Source of the DNA: Crossiella cryophila
GTDB lineage: Bacteria > Actinomycetota > Actinomycetes > Mycobacteriales > Pseudonocardiaceae
Length of the DNA: 64,000 nucleotides
Assembly: GCF_014204915.1 (NCBI RefSeq)
Contig: NZ_JACHMH010000001.1
Span: forward strand, 3,741,001 to 3,805,000
Direction of reading: 5' to 3'
Program-made: the position numbers and the translations under genes
Notes under the pieces: generated by a model
Told to the model about the DNA's origin: nothing
Seen by the model: the letters and a program-made list of their open reading frames with translations, nothing else
Database searches by the model: none
Shown: positions 8,700 to 16,610 of the stretch, one piece after another
Numbering within the stretch: the stretch's first letter is position 1
Layout: each line of letters begins with the position of its first letter

Positions 8700-8757
8700 C
8701 CAAGCCAGGCGTCAATAGAGCGGAGACCGGATTCCTGCGTTTCCGAGGGGCAAGGCA

Positions 8758-8788
8758 GAGGGAGGCGCCCGGATAGGACGCCTCCCTC
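8758..8788. terminator. Hairpin between convergent genes
   Basis: A perfect 10-base stem, GAGGGAGGCG (8758-8767) with CGCCTCCCTC (8779-8788), and an 11-base loop, between the ends of the DUF418 gene and the secreted-protein gene. There is no T tract, which is common for actinobacterial terminators. It could serve both strands. Confidence 0.5.
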
Positions 8789-8803
8789 CCGAACCGCACG
8801 ACG

Positions 8804-9142
8804 CTACAACGGCAGGCATTTCCTGCCGGTGCGGACCAGGTGCTTGGCCCACACCCAGCCGCCGCCCGAGCCGGTCAGCTCGCGGACCATGTCACCGGAA
8901 TCCCGGTGAGGGAAGGCGTGCTGGTCGGCCCACACGATGGTGCCGCTGTAGAGGTAGCCGATCCTGCTTGCGACGTTAGGGATGAACTGCTGGTCGGCGT
9001 ACTTGTACGTACCGCCACGCCAGACCGCGAACTCGCAGACGATGACCTGATTGGTCGTCATCGGCGCGGCCGCCGCGATCCCGGTCAATCCGGCGACCAT
9101 GGCCAGCGTGCTGATCATGAACAAAATCGCGATGTGCTTCAT
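8804..9142 (-). CDS. Small secreted protein, SH3-like
   Basis: 112 residues from ATG 9142, preceded by AAAGGAACG. Residues 1-28 form a signal peptide (MKHIAILFMISTLAMVAG then AAAAP). The mature part of about 80 residues has alternating hydrophobic strands (IGYLYSGTIVWADQHAF, GGWVWAKHLVRTG) and two cysteines, one near the N-terminus (VIVCEF) and one near the end (RKCLPL). The spacing of short strands and the WVWAKHL ending recall bacterial SH3 domains that bind cell wall, but this is by eye only. It diverges from an NlpC/P60 hydrolase gene over a shared 112-base intergenic region with a perfect inverted repeat, suggesting shared control and a cell-wall role (inference). Confidence 0.6.
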   Translation of the reverse strand: MKHIAILFMISTLAMVAGLTGIAAAAPMTTNQVIVCEFAVWRGGTYKYADQQFIPNVASRIGYLYSGTIVWADQHAFPHRDSGDMVRELTGSGGGWVWAKHLVRTGRKCLPL

Positions 9143-9184
9143 CAGAAGGCGTTCCTTTCCAGCCAGACATCGGGAACGCCCTTC

Positions 9185-9220
9185 CAGGTAACGCAACCGA
9201 CGTCGCGCCTGCGTTACCTG
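9185..9220. promoter_or_regulatory. Perfect 11-base inverted repeat between divergent cell-wall genes
   Basis: CAGGTAACGCA (9185-9195) and TGCGTTACCTG (9210-9220) are exact reverse complements 14 bases apart, in the middle of the intergenic region between the secreted protein and the NlpC/P60 gene. A dimeric regulator site is likely. GTAAC elements resemble those described for the actinobacterial cell-envelope regulator MtrA, but the match is loose. Confidence 0.5.
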
Positions 9221-9254
9221 CTCCAGCACACAGAAACATCGGGAGGAGGCCGCG

Positions 9255-11102
9255 ATGCGACGCGACTTCTACGCACCGTCCACATCGGACGAAGAACAGA
9301 CCGCGCCGCTCGCCGACGACGACCTGCAACGCGGTCGACAAGCAGTCGCGCACGCCCGGCGGCTGCTGCGCGGCGACACCGACACTGCCCGCCGCACCCG
9401 AGTGGGACTGGCCGTCATCGGCAGCATCGGCGCCCTGGCCGCAGCCGCCCCCATGCTCGCCGCCGTCCAGGAACAACCCCAAGCACCAGCACCGGAATCG
9501 CCCGCCGCCTCGCCGCCGGAGACCACATCCGGGGTGGCCAACTCATCCGCCACCCTGAACCCCGTCGTCACCAAACTCGACCAAGGCGAGGAGTTGCTGC
9601 GTACCCTGGCGCGCTCGGTCGAAGCCGCCGAAAAGACGGTCACGCCGACGACCCGGAACAGCGCGACAGCCCTGGAGAAAGCCCTGCCGGCGATCACGGA
9701 GGCCAAGGACAAGGCCACGTCCGCCGCGGCCATGCTGGACGAGTTGCTCCCGGCCGTCGAACAGCTCGGCGACATCGAACTCAGCCAACGAGCCACCGCT
9801 GCGAGGCAGACCGCCACCACATTGGCCGCTCGCGCGAGCACAGCCTGGGACCGCCACCGCAAGGCCGTTGACGATGCCCACCAGACCCAACGCGTCGCAG
9901 ATGCCCGTGCCGCCGACACCGCAGCCACCCGGGCCGTGGCCACCGCCGAGGACACCGTCCGCGGCATCCGCGAGCTACTGACCGGCGTGGCGACCGGACT
10001 GCGAGACCGCAAACCCGCGCTGCAGGTCGAAGGACTCCTTACCCAGGCCCGAACCAGCCTCGACGAAGCCCCCGCGACCATCACCGCCGCCCGCAAGGCT
10101 GTCGAAGCCGCGCAGTCCACTAGCGACGCCCAACCGGGGCGGACTGCCAAATCCCTCCTCGACCGGATGCAACACCTGGAGCAGGCCCTGACCATGGCAC
10201 GAGCCGAAGTTCCAGCCCTGCTGGACAAGGTCGCGCGGCTACGCCAGAGCGAAACGGCCGACCTGGCCGCAACCGCGGCCCAGGTCGCCGCCGACGCGGT
10301 CACCTCAACCCGGCAGGCCCTCGACAGCGCAAGCAGTCACCTCGACAACGCCCAAACACAACGCGCCGCCCAGGACCCAGCAGCGGCAGTGCGCGCCACC
10401 GCGGTGGCGGCAGCGCGGTTGAACCAGGCACATCAGCTCCAGGCCACGGCCGACCAGGCCCTGCGAACCGCCGAGGGCGCGCAGCCCGCCGGCCCGGCCA
10501 CCGCCGAGTTCAGTGGCCCGGCAAGGGCCCTCACCACGGCGACCACCGCCAACACAGCCAACACCGAGCGACTCGCCAGCCTCGACCAACGCCTCCAAGC
10601 ACTGGCGGAATCCTTGGCCAGCCAACCCGTCCCGACAGCGCACACGTCACCGTCAACCGCGCCGACGCGACCTGCGCCCGCCGTGGCTCCCGCCGGACAG
10701 GCCGCCGGAGTCACCGTTCAACTCCCCGGTGGCCGCGGGACCGTGCAGGCCCCCAACGCCAAGGCCGCGAGCGCGGTGCGCTCGGCGCTGAGCCAGCTCG
10801 GCGTCCGCTACGTCTGGGGAGGCCAGCAACCCGGCCGCGGCTTCGACTGCTCCGGCCTGACCAGCTGGGCCTACCGGCAGGCGGGCGTCCATCTACCTCG
10901 GGTATCCCGCGCGCAGACAGTCGGCGCCCGTGTCCAGGCCGGAGATCTCAAGCCCGGCGACCTGGTCGTGTGGGCCGGACACGTGGCCATGTACGTCGGG
11001 AACGGCTTGATGGTGGAAGCGGGCAGCCCAGTGCAGATCAGCCGCGTCCGGACCACAAACCTGAAGATGAAGTTCCTCGGCTTCTACCGGCCGACGAGTT
11101 GA
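9255..11102 (+). CDS. Membrane-anchored NlpC/P60 peptidoglycan endopeptidase with long helical stalk
   Basis: 615 residues; ATG 9255 follows GGGAGGAGG. The order is a basic cytoplasmic N-terminus (1-48), one transmembrane or signal-anchor helix (about 49-70, VGLAVIGSIGALAAAAP), an Ala/Thr-rich helical region (about 95-440) likely to form a coiled-coil stalk, a proline-rich linker (about 450-480) and a C-terminal NlpC/P60 domain (about 495-615). Catalytic Cys532 is in FDCSGLTSWAY and His576 in WAGHVAMYVGNG. Such enzymes cut peptide stems of peptidoglycan outside the membrane. Compared with RipA-like hydrolases the order is similar, but the stalk is more repetitive in composition. Confidence 0.8.
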   Translation: MRRDFYAPSTSDEEQTAPLADDDLQRGRQAVAHARRLLRGDTDTARRTRVGLAVIGSIGALAAAAPMLAAVQEQPQAPAPESPAASPPETTSGVANSSATLNPVVTKLDQGEELLRTLARSVEAAEKTVTPTTRNSATALEKALPAITEAKDKATSAAAMLDELLPAVEQLGDIELSQRATAARQTATTLAARASTAWDRHRKAVDDAHQTQRVADARAADTAATRAVATAEDTVRGIRELLTGVATGLRDRKPALQVEGLLTQARTSLDEAPATITAARKAVEAAQSTSDAQPGRTAKSLLDRMQHLEQALTMARAEVPALLDKVARLRQSETADLAATAAQVAADAVTSTRQALDSASSHLDNAQTQRAAQDPAAAVRATAVAAARLNQAHQLQATADQALRTAEGAQPAGPATAEFSGPARALTTATTANTANTERLASLDQRLQALAESLASQPVPTAHTSPSTAPTRPAPAVAPAGQAAGVTVQLPGGRGTVQAPNAKAASAVRSALSQLGVRYVWGGQQPGRGFDCSGLTSWAYRQAGVHLPRVSRAQTVGARVQAGDLKPGDLVVWAGHVAMYVGNGLMVEAGSPVQISRVRTTNLKMKFLGFYRPTS

Positions 11103-11111
11103 GCAGGCAGC

Positions 11112-11576
11112 GTGTGCGCCTTGCGGAACACCCCTCGCGAGGTGGGTTCGACGGCTGACCGGATCGTCGCCTCACTCGTGCCTCGGATGCCAGAACTCCA
11201 GCCGATGTCCCCGATGCCGTTCCCTGAGCTGTCCGCGCTGCCCGGCGACACCTCGATGCGCTACGGGATGGGGACGGTGGACGCATCCGGCCGAGTGGCA
11301 GAGCGAACGGTTGTCCGCTCGTTGTCCTGGCAGCAGGGGGACAGGTTGCAGCTGCGCGTCGTGGCGAACGTCCTCGTCCTCCGTGCCGAGCCCTTGGGTC
11401 AGACGACGGTGGTTTCCGGCCCGTACGTCGCCATACCGGCGCCCGTCCGAATTCGAGTGGGGATCCGGGTCGGCGATCGCGTCCTGCTGGCCGCGGCGCC
11501 TGCGCACGAGGTGTTGCTGGTGCTGACCAGCGCGGTACTCGACGTGGCGCTCGTGTCGTTCTGGCAACGCCAGTGA
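11112..11576 (+). CDS. AbrB/SpoVT-like protein A, paralogue of protein B
   Basis: 154 residues from GTG 11112; an in-frame GTG at 11142 is also possible. Residues about 48-90 carry the swapped-hairpin pattern GMGTVDASGRVAERTVV... W.QGDRLQLRV. A second half-copy follows (YVAIPAPVRIRVGIRVGDRVLL). The same two-part plan is found in the gene at 12655-13122 on the other strand, and the two proteins are clearly paralogues. AbrB-type proteins bind DNA as dimers and often regulate transition genes or act as antitoxins. It starts 9 bases after the NlpC/P60 gene, and its end faces the integrase gene. Confidence 0.65.
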   Translation: MCALRNTPREVGSTADRIVASLVPRMPELQPMSPMPFPELSALPGDTSMRYGMGTVDASGRVAERTVVRSLSWQQGDRLQLRVVANVLVLRAEPLGQTTVVSGPYVAIPAPVRIRVGIRVGDRVLLAAAPAHEVLLVLTSAVLDVALVSFWQRQ

Positions 11577-11623
11577 TGAAGGTCGGTGGCCGCACACGCG
11601 GATGCGCGGCCACCGACCTCTGC

Positions 11624-12658
11624 TCAGGTCTTGGCGAGAGGGTGTGGTTCACCCGTCAACGCGGCCAGCGCAGCGGCGACCTCATGGATGGACGCGCGCA
11701 CGTAGGTACTGGTCGCACCCGCGTCGTTATTCTCCGCATGTCCGGCGAAAGCGCGGGCGACGGCATAACCGAAGTTGCGCTCCACCCACGTCAAGGTCGT
11801 GTGCCTGAGCCAGTGGGCGGTAACCATCTGGGCGCGAACCCAGGAGAGGTGCTTGCCCACGCGTTTCCACAGATGGTCATAGCGGCTGGCGGCCATCGGT
11901 CGGCCATCCGCGAATCGGAACAACTGCTCAGCTGGATCCCCGCCGCACCGGTGCAGGAAATGAGCCTGGAGGTGCGCCATCATGGTTGGCGAGACCGGTT
12001 GCCATCTGTCTTTTTGCCCCTTCTCGTGCAGCTGCACGAGGCACTGGTCCGGATCCAGGTCGCACGCTCGCAGCGCGAGGGCTCCGCCACGGCGGCAGGC
12101 GGTCTCGACGTGGAACCGCAGCAACAGCCCGTCCAGAGCTGGGTCATTTCCGGTGGTGGTCGCCACGGAGTTGATCTCGGCGAGGCGGGAGTCCTGGAGG
12201 CCATGTCGTCGGCTCGGCGGCGCAGCCGGTTTCTTGATCTTGAGCGTCGGATTGTCGTCTCTGCTCATCAACTTGTCGTCAACGAGGTGCCGGTACAAAC
12301 ACCGCACTGCGGAGACGAAATGCCCTGCCGCGCTGTATCCGCCTCGGGCGCTCCGCCGGATGACGACGTTCCGGCGGATCTCCTCCATCTTGGCTCGAAT
12401 ATCCGAGGGTGACAGCTCGTCCATTCGACGCTCGCCCCAGGACTTCTCGATGCGCTTCCAGTACGGCCCGTATGCCTTGCGGGCGCCGTCGGCAACCGCA
12501 TCCGAGACGACGGGGATGTACTCCGCGAACGTCGGAACGGCAGGTCGAACCCGAGGGGGCTCCACGAGGTCCTCTGGTTTGAGTCCCATGCTGTCGAGCA
12601 CTACGCGAGCTGCCTCGATCTGGGCATCGGTGGCCGGCTCGTTGGGCTGGTTCGTCAC
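11624..12658 (-). CDS. Tyrosine recombinase / phage-type integrase
   Basis: 344 residues from GTG 12658. Residues about 42-135 form the core-binding SAM-like domain (FAEYIPVVSDAV... AGHFVSAVRCLYRHLV) and about 150-340 the catalytic domain. Catalytic residues are visible: Arg189 in TACRRGGAL, Lys near 213-216 in HEKGQKDRW, His282 and Arg285 in HWLRH, His307 in AGHAEN and Tyr319 in TSTYVRAS. All positions are present, so the enzyme should be active in site-specific DNA cutting and rejoining. Its GTG overlaps the stop of AbrB-like protein B by 4 bases (GTGA), so the two are co-translated. No att site could be identified by eye. Confidence 0.85.
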   Translation of the reverse strand: MTNQPNEPATDAQIEAARVVLDSMGLKPEDLVEPPRVRPAVPTFAEYIPVVSDAVADGARKAYGPYWKRIEKSWGERRMDELSPSDIRAKMEEIRRNVVIRRSARGGYSAAGHFVSAVRCLYRHLVDDKLMSRDDNPTLKIKKPAAPPSRRHGLQDSRLAEINSVATTTGNDPALDGLLLRFHVETACRRGGALALRACDLDPDQCLVQLHEKGQKDRWQPVSPTMMAHLQAHFLHRCGGDPAEQLFRFADGRPMAASRYDHLWKRVGKHLSWVRAQMVTAHWLRHTTLTWVERNFGYAVARAFAGHAENNDAGATSTYVRASIHEVAAALAALTGEPHPLAKT

Positions 12659-13122
12659 TGCTCGTCACCGCCCAGCAGGGAGGTGTGGTGCTCATGCAGC
12701 ACCTGGTCGAGGACCGCGAGGTTGTAGACGACGAGATTCCGGCGCTCCGGATGCGCCACCACCAGCACCCGGTCACCGCTACGCAGGTCGCAGCGGTGCC
12801 GGATCGGGGCCGGGATGGCGACATACGGCTTCTGCCACATCTCGACCAGCCCGCCCCGGCTTGGCCTGGCCACGATCACTCCTCCGGCGACCAGGAACTC
12901 CAGCCGGTCGCCTGGCCGCCAGCCGAGGGCCGCCACGACCGCGCGGTTGGCGATCCGGCCGGACCGGTCGATGGTTCCCATGCCGTAGAACGTCGTGCAC
13001 CTGGGCCGTGGCGTGGCCAGCTCGGCCAGGGGAGGACGCCGGTGAATTGCTCTCGGTCCGTGAGACGGGGTGTCGGGTACCGTGGATGGCGGTGCCAGTG
13101 CGGAGATAACGTTTTCAGTCAC
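12655..13122 (-). CDS. AbrB/SpoVT-like protein B, co-translated with the integrase
   Basis: 155 residues from GTG 13122, chosen because AAGGCGG precedes it and the length then matches paralogue A (154); an in-frame GTG at 13173 would add 17 residues. The core has GMGTIDRSGRIANRAVV... WRPGDRLEFLV and a second copy YVAIPAPIRHRCDLRSGDRVLVV. Its last codon overlaps the integrase start. A DNA-binding protein coupled this way may control integrase expression or act as a directionality or architectural factor (inference). Confidence 0.65.
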   Translation of the reverse strand: MTENVISALAPPSTVPDTPSHGPRAIHRRPPLAELATPRPRCTTFYGMGTIDRSGRIANRAVVAALGWRPGDRLEFLVAGGVIVARPSRGGLVEMWQKPYVAIPAPIRHRCDLRSGDRVLVVAHPERRNLVVYNLAVLDQVLHEHHTSLLGGDEQ

Positions 13123-13273
13123 CGTGGCCGCCTTGCTGAACCACTGGTTCCTCGCCGCGAGCGAGGGGCTCACCAGCGACTACCCGACTGGGTGATGGCA
13201 GGACTGCGGACGACACGTCAGTTGTCTGGGGAGATCTCACCGGTCCGGCCAGTCGAACACCTGGGCGAACGGA

Positions 13274-13295
13274 TGTCGGTGGGTCGTCCTAGCAT
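13274..13295 (+). promoter_or_regulatory. DNA-damage promoter (RecA-independent, PafBC-type) of uvrA
   Basis: TGTCGGTG (13274-13281), exactly 8 bases, then TAGCAT (13290-13295). This matches the mycobacterial RecA-independent damage promoter, consensus TTGTCRGTG-N8-TAnnnT, except for the first T. The start codon lies 55 bases downstream. uvrA is a known member of this regulon. Confidence 0.75.
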
Positions 13296-13350
13296 GGTGG
13301 CTCCAGCCCTGCCCCAGACCGCAAGACCCTTGTGAAGGGACTCCACCTCA

Positions 13351-16300
13351 GTGGCCGACCGTCTCGTCGTTCGTGGCGCACGCGAGCACAACCTCCGCGG
13401 AGTCGATATCGACCTGCCGCGCGACAGCATGATCGTGTTCACCGGGCTCTCGGGCTCCGGTAAGTCGAGCCTGGCCTTCGACACGATCTTCGCCGAGGGC
13501 CAGCGCCGGTACGTCGAGTCGCTCTCGGCCTATGCCCGGCAGTTCCTCGGACAGATGGACAAGCCGGACGTCGACTTCATCGAGGGCCTCTCGCCAGCGG
13601 TGTCCATCGACCAGAAGTCCACCAGCCGCAACCCGCGCTCCACCGTCGGCACCATCACCGAGGTCTACGACTACCTGCGGCTGCTCTACGCGCGCGCGGG
13701 CAAGCCGCACTGCCCGGTCTGTGGCGAGCTGATCAGCAAGCAGAGCCCGCAGCAGATCGTGGACCAGGTGCTGGCCATGGGCGAGGGCGAGCGGTTCCAG
13801 GTGCTGGCGCCGATCGTGCGTGGTCGCAAGGGCGAGTTCGTCGACCTGTTCGAGCAGCTCCAGTCCCAGGGCTACTCGCGGGCCAGGGTGGACGGCACGG
13901 TGCACTCGCTGACCGAGCCGCCGAAGCTGAAGAAGCAGGAGAAGCACGACATCGCGGTGGTCATCGACCGGCTCGCGGTGAAGTCCAACGCCAAGCAGCG
14001 GCTCACCGACTCGGTGGAGACCGCGCTGCGGCTGGCCGACGGGCTGGTCGTGCTGGAGTTCGTGGACAAGCCGGAGGACGACCCGCACCGCGAGCGCCGC
14101 TTCTCCGAGCACCTGGCCTGTCCGAACGCGCACCCGCTGGCCGTGGACGACCTGGAGCCGCGGTCGTTCTCGTTCAACTCGCCCTACGGCGCCTGCCCGG
14201 ACTGCACCGGCATCGGCGTGCGCAAGGAGGTCGACCCGGAGCTGGTCGTGCCCGACGACGAGCTGTCCCTGGCCGAGGGCGCGGTGGCGCCGTGGGCCAG
14301 CGGGCAGGCCGCCGAGTACTACGGGCGGCTGCTGGAATCGCTGGCCGAGACCATCGGCTTCCGGATCGACGCGCCGTGGAAGCGGCTGTCCTCGGCCGCG
14401 CAGAAGGCGGTGCTGCACGGCGTCGACAAGCAGGTGCACGTCCGCTACCGCAACAAGTACGGCCGCGAGCGCTCCTACTACGCCAACTTCGAGGGCGTGA
14501 TCCCGTTCCTGGAACGGCGGCAGGAGCAGACCGAGTCCGACTACATGCGGGAGAAGTACGAGGGCTACATGCGGGAGGTGCCGTGCCCGGCCTGCCGCGG
14601 CACCCGCCTCAAGCCGGAGATCCTCGCGGTCACCCTCGGCCACCGCAGCCAGGGCGACAAGTCCATCGCGGACGTCTGCGCGATGAGCGTGCGCGACTGC
14701 GCCGACTTCCTCAACGGGCTGCAGCTGGACCGGCGGCAGAAGATGATCGCCGCCGCGGTGCTCAAGGAGGTGCAGGCCCGGCTCGGCTTCCTGCTCGACG
14801 TCGGCCTGGACTACCTCTCGCTGGACCGGGCCTCCGGCACGCTCTCCGGCGGTGAGGCGCAGCGCATCCGGCTGGCAACCCAGATCGGGTCCGGGCTGGT
14901 CGGCGTGCTCTACGTGCTGGACGAGCCGTCCATCGGCCTGCACCAGCGGGACAACCACCGGCTGATCGAGACGCTGACCAGGCTGCGCGACCTGGGCAAC
15001 ACGCTGATCGTGGTCGAGCACGACGAGGACACCATCCGCACCTCGGACTGGGTGGTCGACATCGGCCCCGGCGCGGGCGAACACGGTGGTCAGGTGGTGC
15101 ACAGCGGACCGTATGAGGAGCTGCTGACCAACCCGCGCTCGGTCACCGGGCAGTACCTGTCCGGGGCCAGGGAGATCCCGATGCCCGCGCTGCGGCGGCC
15201 GGTGGACCGCCAGCGGCAGCTGACCGTGGTCGGCGCGCGCGAGCACAACCTGCGCGGCATCGACGTGGACTTCCCGCTTGGCTGCCTGGTCTCGGTCACC
15301 GGGGTGTCGGGGTCGGGCAAGTCGACGCTGGTCAACGACATCCTGGCGACCGTGCTGGCGAACAAGCTCAACGGCGCGCGGCAGGTGCCGGGGCGGCACA
15401 CCCGGGTCACCGGGCTGGAGCACGTGGACAAGCTGGTGCGGGTCGACCAGTCGCCGATCGGGCGCACCCCGCGCTCCAACGCGGCCACCTACACCGGGGT
15501 GTTCGACCACGTCCGCAAGCTGTTCGCGGCCACCACCGAGGCGAAGGTGCGCGGCTACCAGCCGGGCCGGTTCTCCTTCAACGTCAAGGGCGGCCGCTGC
15601 GAGGCGTGCGCCGGCGACGGCACCATCAAGATCGAGATGAACTTCCTGCCGGACGTGTATGTGCCGTGCGAGGTGTGCAAGGGCGCCCGGTACAACCGGG
15701 AGACCCTGGAGGTGCACTACAAGGGCAAGACCATCGCCGAGGTGCTGGACATGCCGATCGAGGAGGCCGCGGGCTTCTTCGAGCCGGTGAACGCGATCTA
15801 CCGGCACCTGCGCACGCTGGTCGACGTCGGGCTGGGATACGTGCGGCTGGGACAGCCCGCGCCGACCCTCTCCGGTGGCGAGGCGCAGCGGGTGAAGCTG
15901 GCCAGCGAGCTGCAGAAGCGCTCCACCGGCAAGACGGTCTACATCCTGGACGAGCCGACCACCGGTCTGCACTTCGAGGACATCCGCAAGCTGCTGCTGG
16001 TGATCAACGGCCTGGTGGACAAGGGCAACACGGTGATCGTGATCGAGCACAACCTCGACGTGATCAAGACCTCGGACTGGCTGATCGACATGGGTCCGGA
16101 GGGTGGTTCCGGCGGCGGCATGGTGGTGGCCACCGGTACGCCGGAGGACGTCATCGACGTGCCCAAGAGCTACACCGGCCAGTTCCTGGCCACCCTGCTG
16201 GCCAAGCAGGCGGGTGAGGTCCGCGCCGAGCCGAGGGCCGCGACCAACGGCAAGGCCAAGAGCAACGGCGCCAAGGCGGCGGCTCCGGCCAAGTCCAGCG

Positions 16301-16434
16301 GCAAGGACGCCGCCCCGGCGAAGTCCACCGGCAAGGACGCGGCGAAGACCGCGGGCACCAAGACCGCCGCCGCCAAGAACGGCGCGGCGGCCAAGAACGG
16401 CGTCAAGACGAAGGCCAAGGCCGGGGCGCGCTGA
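13351..16434 (+). CDS. uvrA: Excinuclease ABC subunit A
   Basis: 1027 residues from GTG 13351 with GAAGGGA upstream. UvrA dimers scan DNA for bulky lesions and load UvrB. Two ABC modules are visible: Walker [10 protein letters not shown] and GVSGSGKST, two LSGGEAQR signatures, and zinc cysteines in CPVC, CPAC and the CEAC...CEVC pair. [11 protein letters not shown] and [11 protein letters not shown] are the two Walker B/signature ends. The family core ends near residue 955. After it comes a tail of about 70 residues made almost only of Ala, Lys, Gly, Thr and Ser ([19 protein letters not shown]), basic and probably disordered. The promoter just upstream indicates damage induction. Confidence 0.97.
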   Translation: MADRLVVRGAREHNLRGVDIDLPRDSMIVFTGLSGSGKSSLAFDTIFAEGQRRYVESLSAYARQFLGQMDKPDVDFIEGLSPAVSIDQKSTSRNPRSTVGTITEVYDYLRLLYARAGKPHCPVCGELISKQSPQQIVDQVLAMGEGERFQVLAPIVRGRKGEFVDLFEQLQSQGYSRARVDGTVHSLTEPPKLKKQEKHDIAVVIDRLAVKSNAKQRLTDSVETALRLADGLVVLEFVDKPEDDPHRERRFSEHLACPNAHPLAVDDLEPRSFSFNSPYGACPDCTGIGVRKEVDPELVVPDDELSLAEGAVAPWASGQAAEYYGRLLESLAETIGFRIDAPWKRLSSAAQKAVLHGVDKQVHVRYRNKYGRERSYYANFEGVIPFLERRQEQTESDYMREKYEGYMREVPCPACRGTRLKPEILAVTLGHRSQGDKSIADVCAMSVRDCADFLNGLQLDRRQKMIAAAVLKEVQARLGFLLDVGLDYLSLDRASGTLSGGEAQRIRLATQIGSGLVGVLYVLDEPSIGLHQRDNHRLIETLTRLRDLGNTLIVVEHDEDTIRTSDWVVDIGPGAGEHGGQVVHSGPYEELLTNPRSVTGQYLSGAREIPMPALRRPVDRQRQLTVVGAREHNLRGIDVDFPLGCLVSVTGVSGSGKSTLVNDILATVLANKLNGARQVPGRHTRVTGLEHVDKLVRVDQSPIGRTPRSNAATYTGVFDHVRKLFAATTEAKVRGYQPGRFSFNVKGGRCEACAGDGTIKIEMNFLPDVYVPCEVCKGARYNRETLEVHYKGKTIAEVLDMPIEEAAGFFEPVNAIYRHLRTLVDVGLGYVRLGQPAPTLSGGEAQRVKLASELQKRSTGKTVYILDEPTTGLHFEDIRKLLLVINGLVDKGNTVIVIEHNLDVIKTSDWLIDMGPEGGSGGGMVVATGTPEDVIDVPKSYTGQFLATLLAKQAGEVRAEPRAATNGKAKSNGAKAAAPAKSSGKDAAPAKSTGKDAAKTAGTKTAAAKNGAAAKNGVKTKAKAGAR

Positions 16435-16444
16435 CGGACTGAGC

Positions 16445-16473
16445 GCCGGGCCGGTCTGCTCGATCGGCCCGGC
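16445..16473 (+). terminator. Hairpin downstream of uvrA
   Basis: GCCGGGCCG (16445-16453) pairs with CGGCCCGGC (16465-16473), and the stem can extend by about three pairs into the loop. It lies 10 bases after the uvrA stop. There is no T tract. Confidence 0.5.
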
Positions 16474-16610
16474 CCGGGGGAGCCGGGTGGCCTGTTCGGG
16501 CGGTACCGGCACGCTGTGCGATCCGGAATCACCCCCGCATTGGTGGTTTGGATCTGGGCCGGGTGAAGTCGGGTCGCGCCGGGACGCGGGCTGTCGGCGG
16601 CCGTCCGACG

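Noticed and set aside
13254-13270. LexA (SOS) box before uvrA
   Set aside because: CGAAC occurs twice but in direct, not inverted, orientation, so it does not form the symmetric CGAAC-N4-GTTCG site.
13348-16512. A 1054-codon open frame on the minus strand opposite uvrA
   Set aside because: It mirrors uvrA codon by codon, is full of His, Gly, Val and Leu from complementary codons, and has no domain. Long antisense frames are usual in such G+C-rich DNA.
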